Positions 23,601-36,959 are shown, counted from the stretch's first letter. The stretch is DNA of 64,000 nucleotides from Epiperipatus broadwayi (GCA_028023455.1 JAQFVV010006231.1:5034036-5098035), one strand, 5' to 3'. Numbers and translations are program-made. Notes: generated by a model from the letters alone, not told the origin.

Positions 23601-26600
23601 AAAGGTATTATTCATTGATTGTTTATTTTCTGCAGGATACTTATATATATATAGTTTTGTACATGTAAATAATTCATTCAGTATTTCTACATTTGTTTCA
23701 AACCATATCTAATTCAGAAAAAAATAATTTTTCCTATATGTATGCACACACACATAATATTTTAAGTAGTAATGGTGATTGTAAATATTCGGAAGATCAA
23801 TTATAATAATACAGAATTACTAGTAAACATCATCATGTAATTCCCAAGATTCATGAATTTTAATTTTCGTGCTTTTTTTATTAATAAAGATTTCTTATTT
23901 CAGTTTTTAAAAATTGTCTCTTTTTGTTATGGTTGTTTTCGACATCCAGGTTAGAATTGGAAATGATTTTCTTGATTCAAGAAAACAGATACTGTTATTA
24001 AATCATTATTTTTACTTTTTACATGTTTATGTAAAAATAATGTTCTTTTAACTGTTTCTCGATATTACATCTTGATTCCCTTAATATTTGAAACTATGCA
24101 TTTCCATGTAATATATTGCCTTCTTGTATAGTTTTTAAGAGAACCTAGATAAGCCTAATCTACTAGAAAATTTAAAAAAAAAAATATTTATTTCATTAAT
24201 GTTTTAAGACCGATATTTAAAAAAAAAAAAAATTTCCTTTACAGAGAAATGTTATATTTTGATTCATATAGTAATGTATATAATTTTACAGATAGTGATT
24301 AAACTGAAATGCTAATATTAAAATTTTTTTTGTATGTATATTGGAATTATACTTGAGATTCCTGAAGAAAACATTTGTAATTTATGTTTAATTTTTTCAA
24401 TATTAATCTTCTTATCTTTCTATATTTATCATTGTTATTAAAAGATTATCAAAAGGGCAGTAAATCTTGTAGGTTTAATTTTTTTTAATCTTTAAGTATT
24501 TACTAATATTAAAATAAATTTATTTGTTTTGTTTATTTTATGCAAGAGATTTGTATGAGTTAAAGAGTTTTTTTTTTTATTAAAAAAATAAATTTATTTT
24601 GAAAACTACGTGAATTATAGTACTTGAAATTAAGGATTCATAAGTGTCCCATTGCATTCTTTGCCCACACAAGGGACCTGGTCATATTCAGTCCAGTGCT
24701 TTTGTCTGTGCCGGTCTATCCCCGTGCAGTTAATTAGATTCCATGGCATCCCCAATCGTCAATTATTGTGTGGCTAAACTGCTTTATTTATAACACCTTG
24801 GCTATTAGATGATTAAAACCAAGGTTTGTCAGATGCACCACATCACTCTTTGCATTGCAGGAGTGTTGTCATCCCTTGCATTCATGAATCTGCAAATTTA
24901 GGGACCCACTAATCCCCGTAACTTTATCAACCTCAAAATTTGTAAAGATTTTGTAATATATATATCTTTTGTAAAAATGAAAATGACGATTAATATGGTG
25001 TCCTAGATTGTTACTGAAGTTTCTTCTATGAGTTTTTATGGACCTTTTTTTATTATATTTTTCTGTATTTTAATTTGTCAAAAGCTTTTGTTTTTGTGTT
25101 ATTTAATTTTCATCATGAATACAATTTTAAGGAATGCAGAATGTAGCATTAAACTTTAATACTATGAAAATTAAATTCGTTCTTGAAATTTATGCAAACA
25201 AGTGCAATTTTCTCAAATATATTGGTATCTCTCCAACTGTAATATTCTCTCTGCTCATGAAAAAGAAGAAATATGCAAAACAAAACAATTACTAATATTG
25301 TGTGTGAATTCCTGTTTCTTATTGATTACCAAAATATAACAACTTCTGTTACCACTAATATTCAGATATCTGATAATAAAATGCTATACTTATTGTGACA
25401 TTCTGGTGTAATATCATCTCATGATATTAACATATTGAAATTATTTTGTATTATAAAAATAGCAGGTGATTTATATATAGATGATGCAAAAACTACAATT
25501 AAAAGATATAAAAAAATTTTTTTTTAAAGAAATGCTTTTATTGATATAAATGTACTAAAAAGTACATTTTTTTCAGCTTTATATATAACTGTAATGCGCT
25601 CATGTTTAGAAATAATCTTAGTTATACTTTATATAAATAGAAATTAGGTTGTAAATTATCTCTTCATCAGACAAAAAAGATTTTTACATATAACGAGCAA
25701 ATTGGCATTGATACAAGGAAGTGGGTGTTATTTGCAACTTTATTTAATTAATTCTTTGAGAATTTGACTTTTGAATTATTGTAATAAATTTTCGATTTAG
25801 TTATTCCATGAATAAGTTTATAGAAGCAAAATATTCATAGTAGAAAAATGACAAAGAATATTAAGTTATAATTCTTGCTTGAAAAGAAAGTCATAAAAAT
25901 TACTAGAAAATGGTAGTACCCTAAGCTTTTATTTGTGAAAGATGAAAAAAAAATTTTTTTTTTACTTTTTAATGCATTTATACGAGTAAAAGTATTTTTT
26001 TTTTTGTCATTTTTATTTTCTGCTTTTTAGTTTTATATATTATTGCAATCAGTTTTCAATGAATCATACAGTTTTACATTACAAGGAATGCAATTGGCAC
26101 ACCACTAACATATAAAATTTAAATTTTTCACTATTTTTTGCTAAAATTGCTTGAAAACTTAAAAAGTATCTTATTTATCGTTAATTCATATGTATGCAAA
26201 GTTTCAATTACTTTGAAAATTGAATTATAAAATTTGATCTAGATAAAATAATTTATTTATTGATAAATATCACCATCAAAAATTTTTCACTTTTGTTAAT
26301 TAGAAAATATTTTGATAAAAAGTTAGATTAGTTAGCAAACATTCTAAATGCAGATAGTTATAGAATGATGACAATTTTGTTCTCTTTTTATTGATTTGTT
26401 TTTGAAATTAGGAAGTATAATAAGGTACTTTCAAACTGAAAAGATTGAATTTTTAAGTTAGTTTTTTAAAAAAGTTCTTATCAGAATTTGGAGCTTGAAT
26501 TAAATTACTAATATGTGCACCACTGCCTTTTAAACTAGTGAACTAGAAACATTTTAGCAAGGATGATTTTGCTGTTGATTCTCCTAACAGTGACTTAAAA

Positions 26601-28056
26601 AAAGAAAACAAGAAATGTCTTATTTCAATTTCAAATGATTATTTAAGGAAAAACTGCTACAGAATACATTTTACATGTCCAGCATGAAAAAATCCTGATA
26701 AGCAACAATTTCAAAACTTGAAGAATTTGTATTGCTTGTACTATTAGCAGCAAATTGGAACTCATAAATATTGTGCTAGAAATCCACTGACATCTTTATA
26801 TGAAGAAATAACCTAGAAAAGTATCAAGTTAAAATAAAGATTGAACTAACAAGTTATAGCAACAATCTTTAGAGTTTTAAGAGACAAAAAACTTTTTTTT
26901 AAAGAACCAGAAAAATGCCTATGTTAAAAGTAATGCAAAGCACTTTAAAATTTTTTTTCCTATTCTTTCTAAAAGGACTATTAATTTCATTTCTTTTAAT
27001 AATTTTGAATAATAAATCAGATATATTTATTATTCCTGACATACATTTTTAAATATTTTAAAATCCCGAATAATTCTATCAATTGATAGAAACAATTCAT
27101 TCAAATTTGTGTTTTTATTATTATACACATATTGCAAATTAAATACTATTATTATTATTATTGTAGTTACTTAAAAGTAATCTTATTTTCTCAATAATAT
27201 TCCCATTTTATATATGTGTGCTATTATTGATTTAACATTTTGTATCTGCAGATTCATAAACTAAAGAGAGTCAATTGATAACTTCTGTAATCTAATTATT
27301 AGGAATACAAAATTTTATGCATTTTTTTGATTCAGTTACTTTATCTAGAAGATAGATGGTACCTCAAAAAAAATTTTTTTTTCGTCTAGTGATGTCTGTA
27401 TAAAATAGTTAGGTTATTTTATTGTACACGTGTGCATATATATTTATTGCCATTTGAAATAATTTTTTAATTATTATTATATATTTGATGTACCAACATG
27501 TGGTTTATATAATATATACAGGCCGTTTATTTCATTCAAGTCTGAAATTTGATACAGTATATTGTATTTTGATACGAGAAAAGTTAAATTATTTTGTGAC
27601 CTATAACATTTTCAAAACATTGAAGCCTTTTAATTATTTTATAAATCTTAAGTTAAACAATATCGATAGTTTCAGATATCTTTTTTAAATATATTCTTTC
27701 TTGGTAGTAACTTAATATGTATGATTTTCGCATTACTGCATATTAAAAGATATATTCTGAAATTGTTTTCCATTTTAAAAAACTGTTTTAACTAGAAATA
27801 AACTTTCATTCACTTGAAGAAAAATTTGGTTATCTTAATTTAACCAATTTTATCAAATTCTTTTTTCTAATAAGGAAAAATAAAAAATAGTTTCCCTTCA
27901 TGAGTAAATTTTTTGAAAAGTTATCTTTTGTAAATACAGTATTACGCCCAGAAATTAGTTTTGAATTTTTTATTATGTAATTAATTATTATGTTTTTCTG
28001 TAATAACTGCATCTTGCTTTAAACATTGACAAAACTAATGGTAATTTTCATTTTAG
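23601..28056. other. SNRPE intron, 3' part; one unexplained less AT-rich patch
   Basis: Mostly A/T. The exception is about 24640-24930, which is clearly richer in G and C than its surroundings (for example gtgccggtctatccccgtg and catcccttgcattcatg). It contains no readable frame and no recognised terminus. The rest shows nothing gene-like. Confidence 0.35.
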
Positions 28057-28113
28057 GTCGCATTATGCTTAAAGGAGATAATATTACATTAATTATGAAC
28101 ACACAGACAGCAG
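28057..28113 (+). CDS. SNRPE: SNRPE exon 5 (Sm2 motif)
   Basis: The exon encodes (G)RIMLKGDNITLIMNTQTA. RIMLKGDNI is the Sm2 motif that contacts snRNA and the neighbouring Sm subunit. Acceptor tcattttag and donor gtaagt at 28114; it starts in phase 1 and ends in phase 1 (G of a Val codon). The tail MNTQTA differs from the usual QSVS-like tail, but that end varies among species. Confidence 0.92.
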
Positions 28114-28449
28114 GTAAGTTTTTATTTTTAGTTACACAATATTAAAATTAAATGAATTTCTAAAAATACCCCCCCCCATACAGGTTAATCTATAGATTAT
28201 TTGATTTAGTGGTTTTACTTTATGGATCACATATATTTTTTATAAACAATTTGTGTAAAATGCTAAAAAATATGAAAAAGATTAATACAGTCAGTGCTTG
28301 CAAATTAATGATAAAACATATTGTAGTTATTACGTATTTATATATATTCATATACTTTTAAGAAAAGTATGACATTTTATTGACCTGTCTCATGGATTAC
28401 TATATCAAATCTGATAAATTAATCTATTCTATTATTCCTAATTCTAATT

Positions 28450-28990
28450 TCATCATTGTCAAAGAAACAGCCATTTAACAATTTATGCTTCTTGTATATC
28501 TTTTCCATAAGATTGTTCAATTGTATGTATAACTTATGGTTCTCAATAAATGTCTTTCAATCTATAGTTTTCTTTTTCAATATATTGAACAGAGTAATCC
28601 TATTTATCATGTCAAGTGATTAATAAAATACATATAAATCTCATTTTCTTTCTGTCTCACAGCAGTGGATTTTTTGATTCTATTTTTCCAAAATCTAAAC
28701 TGATCTAATAGAAATATATCTATTTAAAATCCACTACACCAAACTATATGCTAAGTTAATTGCCTCTAAAATCATTGCATTTCATTGGAATAGGGTCTTT
28801 TTAAGTATCACATGTAAGTATTAAAGGAATTCTGTTCAATGTCAGAGTTACCAATTATTTTACAAATATTAATCTTCTTGAATCTTTTTTCCTCATAGCC
28901 TTCAATAATTCAACTGGAATCTCATCAATTCGCCATAAATAACCAGCTTCATTTCAGTTAATGCTTTTACCATTTTGATACTAAACAGTA
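28450..28990 (-). pseudogene. LINE reverse transcriptase relic
   Basis: On the minus strand, broken frames give IDEIPVELLKAM, an EAINLAYSLV-like stretch (compare the RPISL block), then ETERK*DLYVFY, IDxxKAFD-like remnants, LFNILKKKTID and a KLYIQLNN stretch. This is the order of the fingers and palm of a LINE RT. It has many stops and lies antisense in the last SNRPE intron. Confidence 0.55.
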
Positions 28991-30842
28991 GTAGAATTTA
29001 ATATCGAAAATATGACCTGAAGCAGATTGTGAAACAAATAATAAATTACTCATATATACATTTTGAGTTAATCAGATAAAGAATAAATGCATTTTTACAT
29101 CTTATAGTTGTAATCAACTGTATTCATTACATATTAATATAAATCAGAAAGAAATTTTTGACATAAGAACTTTAAGAGAATAAAATTTAACTGAATGGAA
29201 GTTAAAGAAATAATGAAGCAGACAAAATTAAAAAATACCAAAAAAAAACAGAATAACAATTACAAACAAAAAAGGAAACCAAACTGTAAACTTTAAAAAA
29301 CCTCTGATGAAAAAGAATATTACAAAATCTATAAAATTAAAATTGGTGAATAATAGAAAAATGAAGGCTGTTGTTCAAAAAAATCGATGAAATTAAAAAT
29401 AAATTTCATTCTAAAGTGAAACTGAAAATTTGGAAACTGCTTAATAATCTTCTATATAATCGTAATAAAAAGTAGAAAGATGCAATCATCTGTACTAATG
29501 TAAATTAGATTAACTTAAATGTTTAAAATTTATAATGATTAACAGCAAAACCAATTCTTTTTAACAGAAATTCTACAAGATTGCCATTTAATCTAGAAAA
29601 CGATTTTGTAAAGATTGATTTGTGAACACTAAAGATAATATTTGACAATATGCAAAACATCGTGTAATCTTATGTAATACATAGATTTCATCTCTATTTC
29701 AGAGAAGAAATACATTGTGAACAAACTTGATTAGGAAAATCTAAGAAACAAAATTTTATTGTTAATGCATATCGAAAGTCTAAAGAATGTCACAGAAGTT
29801 AGTATGTGTTTGGTTGATTATGGTAAAGACTTAAATGCTGAATTATAGAATATCATTAAAAGTGGGTGCATTTTATTTTAATTAATACTAAATAAATTAT
29901 CTTTTGTTTTACAGTTAATTTTTGCAATCTTCAATTTTATTATTATAAAATATAAGGTTAAGTATTATTTTAATAATAGCACTATATAGTTTTGATATGT
30001 TTAAGTCTTTGAAGATAATTATTGAACAGTTTAAACATCGATAGTATTTAATAAAATTTGAGCATTATGAAAATTAAATGTAAAAAGATGGTTTATTTAA
30101 TAGTGAAATGATTGTATTATAACATTCTATTGTTCTTATGAAGTTAAAGCTGCATATTATCACTGTACTTGTTATTTGAAGAAAATGATTGTGATTCAAG
30201 ATTGTTAGGAAACAACAATAGTCTTCGATATGTGAATACTCCATCCATTATAGCTTTAAAAAAATGAATATGTGAAGTTGTGGGAAGTTTTAGTAAATAT
30301 AAAAAAGATCTTTAATTTGTAAAACAATTATTTAGATTTTATTTTCTGTAAAAATTGGATAAAAAACTGGATAGAAAAGAAATGGTACATTTGAACCAGG
30401 AATTTGATGAAAATTTAAGTAAACATTAAATAGCAAATGGTTATTTAAACTGATAAGGCTTGAGATTTTTACTTGAATAACATATGATCCTAGTCTTATT
30501 TGAATCATATTCGATGATCTCTTTTATTTATAAAGTGTATAGTGATGAAAAAATGATGGTTAGGAAATGGATAGATTTACTCACAGTGAATATTACATTC
30601 AGAATATTGAAAATCCAACCACGAGTTAAGAGAAATGACCAGAAATGTAGAATTATACCAATTACAAATAATAAATTAACTGTTCTTTATCTAAATGAAT
30701 TTATAGATTAATCAACGCAATTTATGATTAATTTAAAATGAAGAAATTAGCTAAAAAAAATTCCTGCAAATTTAAAATTTATCTTTATTTGTAAATTTAA
30801 TATTCAATAATTATATATTATTTAAATTTTTTTTCTTTTTAG

Positions 30843-30950
30843 TGTGAAATTGAGAACTAGAAGCTTGCAGAAGTGAACTACTTGTGAAGTAGCTACAAGA
30901 ATTTTTGTAATATTTGTTTTTAATGTATTAATAAAAAAAAATGTTTACCA
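30843..30950 (+). CDS. SNRPE: SNRPE last exon: stop codon and 3' UTR
   Basis: The acceptor is the long T-rich tract ending ttttctttttag. The exon begins TG, which completes GTG (Val), followed at once by TGA at 30845-30847, so the protein ends NTQTAV. The 3' UTR is short, with a polyadenylation signal AATAAA at 30930-30935 followed by an A run. The stretch from 30848 onward is untranslated. Confidence 0.8.
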
Positions 30951-32037
30951 AGTGTTTTGTTCATACGTAGAATAAATTAAAGTTGGAAAAATCTGTATTT
31001 TTACCGTTAATTATTTTAAATGCATATTTTAAAAGATATATTGATTAGAATCTTATAATGAAAATCAAAAAAATATTTAATCATATTAATGATAATTTAT
31101 TATTAATTTTTTGTTTTATAAATCATCATTGCTTACCATATGAAATATCTCATTTTAGTCTTCATGAAAGAATTTTAATTTTCGATATATAAAAAAATCA
31201 CTTAAAATTTGCTTTCTTTACTTTTCTTAAGATAAAAGGCAATTTTTTAAGATATCAGATTATTCCTTGTCTTAAAGTGGCTGCCAGTTTATGAATCTTA
31301 ATAACTTATTTATGCTACATTTGAACAAATCTTTTAATTAAACTTTTCATTTTTATGGGAAGATACAATTTTTATTAGACAATTTTATTCTCATCCCCCA
31401 AGTTTTAATTCATAAATGTCTTTATAGAAAACTGTCAAGCACAGGTTTCACATTGTTGGATTTCATCTAGAGATAATTTAAGAAATCATTTCTGTTTATT
31501 TCATTAGTATTCTAATTAAAACCCACGTCAGATATGTAAACTTTTAGTCACTCATTAGTATTTTACAAAAGAGGTTCTCATACCTTCTAAAAATATCTTT
31601 TTTACCAATAATTTATCTAACTTTTGATTTGATTATTTCCAAATGAATATTGCATTAGAGCAGTTTTCAAAAATCTATTCACTGCCTAATATTGTATCTT
31701 CCTTGATTAAAGTGAATTATTCTCATTGAAATTTCTGGAATTTTAATTTTTTATTGTCACAAATGTGAACAATTCTTTTAATAAAAGCACTTTATAATTA
31801 GTTACATTATATTTTATATGAAATCCTAATTAACTATATTTTGTTCACAAAAGAGAACTAATTTCTAGGGAATATTTTATGTGTAAACCCCCCCCCCCCC
31901 CAATAATCAAAGGATAGCAAATTTTGATATGCAATTTTTTTCTTTGAACAAGAAATCTTGTATATATTGTTTTAAAGAAATGTAATTTGTTTTTTTTTCT
32001 TTCCATTTTACACTATAGTCAATTTTAACTAAAATAT
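30951..32037. other. Convergent intergenic region between SNRPE and IBA57
   Basis: About 1.1 kb of AT-rich sequence between the SNRPE poly(A) signal and the IBA57 poly(A) signal (AATAAA on minus at 32043-32038). It contains a 14-C run near 31888-31902. No gene recognised. Confidence 0.5.
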
Positions 32038-32150
32038 TTTATTTAAAAAAAAATTTCATTAATTATAAACTTCAATACTGTACAAATTATAAGTTTTTAC
32101 CTAAAAATAAAAATACTGTACATTATTTATATTTCTTTAATGCAGGCTTA

Positions 32151-32259
32151 TTATGCTTCATCCTCTATTGTATCAGTTGATGGCCACCAACTAGGAACAG
32201 ATGTGGTTAGTTTTGTAGCTTTATTACCATCAATCACCGATAAACTTTTTGCTGCTAAA
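32151..32259 (-). CDS. IBA57: IBA57 last exon (C-terminus)
   Basis: On the minus strand this exon encodes LAAKSLSVIDGNKATKL, TTSVPSWWPSTDT and IEDEA, then TAA (32153-32151). The SVPSWWP block is the conserved C-terminal end of IBA57, the folate-binding-like YgfZ/GcvT protein that acts with ISCA1/ISCA2 in mitochondrial [4Fe-4S] cluster assembly. The acceptor is a pyrimidine tract ending ccag; the first T completes the AG of the previous exon. A minus-strand AATAAA at 32043-32038 may be its poly(A) signal. A second stop codon follows directly. Confidence 0.88.
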
Positions 32260-32379
32260 CTGGAAAAAAAAACAAAACATCTGAATACTTGAAGTATAAT
32301 TATATAGCAATAAAGAATAAGAAAAATTATCTCTTACAACTACTATATCCTCTAAATTGCCCAAAATTTTAAATGAGGT

Positions 32380-33760
32380 GAGGCATGCAATTTATGAAGG
32401 GAAAAACTCCAGGTATATGGCGGAATTGTAATTGATATCTTATAATAAGCAGAAGAAATAGAAAAAATTGTGGCAAAGTTATATACCAAATGTCTAAATG
32501 ATAAAAATGTACAAGATGAGTGGAAGAATGCAGTATTAATATTTAAAAAAGGTGATAAAAAAAGCTATTAGAAATTACAGACCTATCAGCCTTTTATTAG
32601 TTTTATGCAAAATTTTTACCAAGATAATTAATTACAATGAACTTGGATTATTTTAACCAAACAAAAGAACAAGCTGGATTTAAAAGTGATTTTAGTACAG
32701 TGAATCATATTCAAGTATTGAAAGAAGTTATAGAAAGGGCCAATGAATATGAATTGTCATTAGGTCTTCGATTTGCAGATTATGAAAAGGCATTTGATTC
32801 TATAAGCATTTCTTCAGTGATTAAAGCATTAGATCTTAAAGGTATAGACCCAGTATTGTCATATTCTTGAAGAATGTTTATAAAAATGCAACAGCAACAA
32901 GTAGATTACATAAATGATACTAAAAAGATTAATACTGAGAAGGGTATATGACAGTTACTTCATGTCTCCAAAACTTTTTACAACAGTTTTGCAAGAAATA
33001 TTTTGTGGATTAAAATAGGAAGCTAGGGAATAAAAGTAAATGGGGATTATTAAGTCCTCTAGATTTTGCAGATGATATGATTGTTTTTGCAAATAATGCT
33101 TTAGAACTTTAGGAAATGTTGCAAGAATTGTCAGATAAAAGTAGGATAAAAGATGTTAAAAAGATTAAAATTATGTTCAATGGATTTTCTCAAAATAAAA
33201 AAAGATTGATAATGATGAGTTAGATGAAGTTAACAACTACAAATATCTTGGCCAGATTATTACTAGAGATGGAAACAATGCATGAAATTAATCATAGAAT
33301 TAAACTTAATTGAAGTGCTTTTGATAGAAATAATTTAATATTAAAAAGAAATATGCCTATGTTTTTGAAAAAGGTTTTTAATAAATGTGTATTTATGGTT
33401 CTGAGACTTGGATACTACAGAGACTTCAGACTACTCAATGAAGTATGGAGATATGTATGTTGGAGTAACAAGAAGAGATTGAAAATAAAATACATGAGTG
33501 AGAAAACAAGTGTTACTGAAAGAATTAAGAGACTGAAGTAGAGTTGGGCTGGACATATTTCTAGAGAAGAGATGATATCATAATAGATAGACAGTTGATA
33601 TCTTAAACTTGATTCCAAGAGATTATAAAAGACTTAGAAAGACACCACATGTGAGATAGATGGATGTGCTGGGGTGATGTGGAGAAGAGAGGTTAGAGAT
33701 TGGAGAAGACAGCTTCATCCTGCTCTTAATCGATAATGGTTGAAAATGATATTTGATCAT
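32380..33760 (+). pseudogene. RTE-type LINE reverse transcriptase relic
   Basis: The + strand, across several frames, reads IRNYRPISLLLVLCKIF (32560), EQAGFKSDFSTVNHIQVLKE, LGLRFADYEKAFDSI (motif A, near 32775), LDFADDMIVFANNALEL (motif C with FADD, near 33060), NHRIKLN, NMPMFLKKVFNKCVF and a C-terminal WAGHIS-like block near 33550. Stops and frameshifts interrupt it. It belongs to the same family as the copies at 1.2 and 17.5 kb, and sits in the last intron of IBA57, antisense to it. Confidence 0.8.
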
Positions 33761-33769
33761 CAATGTTGT

Positions 33770-35323
33770 TTTTTTTTTATTGAAAAAAGAAAGATCATAA
33801 AACAATATAAAAGTTATGACTAATTGAATAGATATAAAATATTTATATTTGTAGCATTTTATATTATATAACATTTGAATAATATCTAGAAGAATATTAA
33901 GTCATTCCTCATAGAGGAAAAACTCTAGATCTCCCAAGTTGACAATGGAGAATACTGATTATTCATATAAATTAGGCCATGAAGGATCAATAAAATTTCA
34001 ATCAAGATGACAAACTTGTGTAGATGTATTTGCACATAGGATAACCCTAGACCCTAAAATGTTCAAGTAATTTGCACCTGTGATGTATCGTGCTGAGTAA
34101 TGATTGGATTAAGAGATTATAAGATGGCCTAAATCACTGCAATTAGGAGCAGCAATCTGGTCGACAGTTCTTTCCATACTATAACCAATCTTTTCAGTAG
34201 TTGAGAAAAGAAAACTAATTTATCCAATTACATTATTTGTTTTTATTCATTTCATTTGATATTCAGCTCTTATACTTTTAATACCATTGCTTCTATATTG
34301 CATTTATATCATACACAGCTGCTAAACCATAAATATGCTTGTGAGTAGAGATGAAGTGTTCATATGATATTGGTCTGCAGTTATTATACTATGTGTTTTT
34401 TTTAATTACAATATTTCAATCAGTCCTTAATATAAACACTGATTTCCAAACAGTACTATTAGGTTTAATCTCCAGTTACCCTCTTGATATTGTCAATCTT
34501 GAAATATTGAACAGTTTAGTAGTTTTGGATAAATAAAATGATAAATCTGAATTTCCATCAATAACTTCAAGCCAACCAAAAGAGATCTCTACAATATTCA
34601 TAAATAAAATTGTATTCAAACAGTTAAGCCCTGAATTTTGACACTGACATAATTGGTTAATCCATTCCTTGGAAAATAGTAGAAAAGTTGGAGATATGTA
34701 TGTATGTTATCTGCCTAAAGACATGGAATATTTAGGCAACAGAATACTAAGATTGAGTTAAAACACTTTATTGTTAGTAGCTTGCCATTGCTGCTTGGTA
34801 TCTTCTTAATACAATTTATTCTAATATCTCAATTTTAGAACTATGTCATAAACTTAAATGAGTCTCGATATTATTAAGATCCATCAATTAGAAGTAAAAG
34901 TTAAAAATGTAGATCTGGAAAAAGTAGATACAAAATATGATTTAATAAAAAAATTGAATTTGGACATTTGCTTAGCAGTAAAGAGATAATGAAGGACTTA
35001 TTTGAACGCAATGTCAAAGGAAAAGTATAGCAAAAGAAAATTGTCAAAGTAAAAGAGAACAGTTACTATGAAATTTTTAAGAAAATAAAATGATCATGAT
35101 TTAAATCCTCTAATAAAAAAATACTATAAATAAAAATTTAACATATAAGAAAATGGAATACATTTTATTTGTAAAAAAAATGAGAATAGACATTTATAAA
35201 AAATAAAAATGGTTAGTTTATAAAATAGAAATAAATAAAATAGTAATTCTTGAATTAAATGATAACTTATTTGTTAATATCTATTGTATAAAAAGTTTAG
35301 ATTATACTATTAGTAACTCTTAC
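33770..35323. other. IBA57 intron remainder; no gene recognised
   Basis: AT-rich intronic sequence between the RTE relic and the next IBA57 exon. Short ORFs only; nothing recognised. Confidence 0.4.
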
Positions 35324-35437
35324 CTATCTGATATTCTTAACACTCCTAAACCAACTTTGTTTACAGCTTTACGAAACTTGCCAACACTTTTTCCATTTTC
35401 GTTTTGAATTTTTGCATCAAACTGAATTTCACAATTT
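35324..35437 (-). CDS. IBA57: IBA57 exon (barrel domain)
   Basis: The minus-strand 114-bp exon encodes NCEIQFDAKIQNENGKSVGK, then FRKAVNKVGLGVLRISD, between acceptor tttcaag and donor gtaaga. The NGKSVGKFR...GLGVLR pattern matches the IBA57 region preceding the C-terminal SVPxWWP block (in the human protein: SGQTVGKFRAG, GLALL). It enters in phase 2 (the first A completes GAA) and leaves with AG. Confidence 0.9.
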
Positions 35438-36395
35438 CTTGAAATAAATCAAACATATATACTTTTATGTTAGTGCATGTTTGCATATACATATGTATAT
35501 GAAAAAAGGGACTGACTATTGATAAAGGTAAATAAAGAATACTATATAAAATAATAGGATACTGGTTTCCAATTTATAATTTTAAATAAATATATATTAA
35601 ACTGGAATTGTTGATCATACAGACATTATGCTTTTTTTTTTAACACATTGAGATGAATTAATAATCTCTTATTACACAACCTAGTGAATATGTAATGAAA
35701 TACTATGTGACATTTAAAATTTATATGATTGTTAATAATAAAAAAAATCAGATAGTTATTCAGATCTTGTAACATTTAAACATCAGAAGTCCAGTATTAG
35801 AAACAGCAATTAAAATAACCTGCAAATAAGTATATTGAGGGAAATCACATATAATAAAAAAAAGAATCATTACAGTTAAAAATTTATAAATGTAATGAAA
35901 CTGCTTTAATATGTTAGATAGCTATAAATTAACAATAGGAATTAAATTGTGCGTGATTAAATCTGAATGGGATCATATTAGTACCCTGATTTATTTAATC
36001 AGTAATAGATTTGAGCTAAAGATCCCAAGGTTAGATCAATTCTGTCATTTTCAGTGTTCAAATACTGCATGACTTATGAGTGACAAGTTTTTAGATTATT
36101 TATTTTACTATATAGATTATATTTAACTTTTTTAAAAATGATTGGCATTCTTTTGTTTTTAATTATTTTAATATTAAATAGTATTTTATTTCTTTAGTGA
36201 AAAAACTTAAAAAGCTTGTTCATTATGTTGTTATTGCTAACAGTAGAAAGTTATTGATTTTTAAAATCATAAATCCTAGCAGTAATCATTTCTGACATTA
36301 GAATAATTAATGATTAAAACTTATGTCAGAGTATACTTAATGAAAAGTAATAAACATTAAATATATTCATACATTAAAAAAAGAAAACACCTTAC

Positions 36396-36495
36396 TCTTC
36401 AAAAACTAATGGCATTAATCGTTTTCTCACAACTCCAGTGTAAAAGGTTCTGGCGGTTAATTCTTGACCAATATAACATCCTTTACGAAAACTCA
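36396..36495 (-). CDS. IBA57: IBA57 exon with the KGCYIGQE signature
   Basis: The minus-strand 100-bp exon encodes [20 protein letters not shown], then [15 protein letters not shown]-[FY]-[IV]-G-Q-E is the diagnostic motif of the YgfZ/COG0354 family; its cysteine is functionally important in bacterial YgfZ. Acceptor catttag and donor gtaagg; phases agree with both neighbours (GTG Val and GAA Glu are rebuilt across the junctions). This is the strongest single piece of evidence for IBA57. Confidence 0.95.
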
Positions 36496-36573
36496 CTAAA
36501 TGGTTTTAAAAAAAAATACTTTAAAAATTAATGCAAGGAAAAGGATATACTAAAAAATAAATAAAAAGTGTAC

Positions 36574-36726
36574 CTCCATGTAAATAATCCCCATTACTTT
36601 CCATTGGGAAACAATTTCCTGGTGGCAAGTCTTCACTTCCTTCACCAACACCTAAATGATATCTTAAGGAAGTGTATTCATCACAGTTGTTGGAGAAATG
36701 TTTAACATTTTTTGCAACATCAGATG
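36574..36726 (-). CDS. IBA57: IBA57 exon (first one recognised)
   Basis: The minus-strand 153-bp exon encodes SDVAKNVKHFSNNCDEYTS, LRYHLGVGEGSEDLPPGN, then CFPMESNGDYLHG. The RYxxGVxEGxxDLPPG and P-ESN blocks are the IBA57 sequence that directly precedes the KGCYIGQE exon. The donor is gtac, a weaker GT site. The acceptor is inferred at gtggtag, giving phase 1, and is the least certain boundary. Exons encoding the N-terminal half (with the GRTLYDV-like block) were not found at higher coordinates. Confidence 0.88.
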
Positions 36727-36959
36727 CTACCACCAAACATAAAATAGAGGTGTTTTAATTTTTTTAAAAATATATATTTGCAAAAAGAGAATAAACTTCA
36801 AATTATAAGATAAATCTTATAGTAACAATAATAATAAATGAATAGTTTATATTTTATGTAAAGTTAAAAATTAAAAGTACTTATTTTTACTTGTGTTTAT
36901 GTATATAACATTTTAATTTACAATAAAAAATAATCAAATGACTTGTTTAAAAGATCATA

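Noticed and set aside
31888-31902. Long C run near the IBA57 3' end
   Set aside because: Simple homopolymer without further structure.
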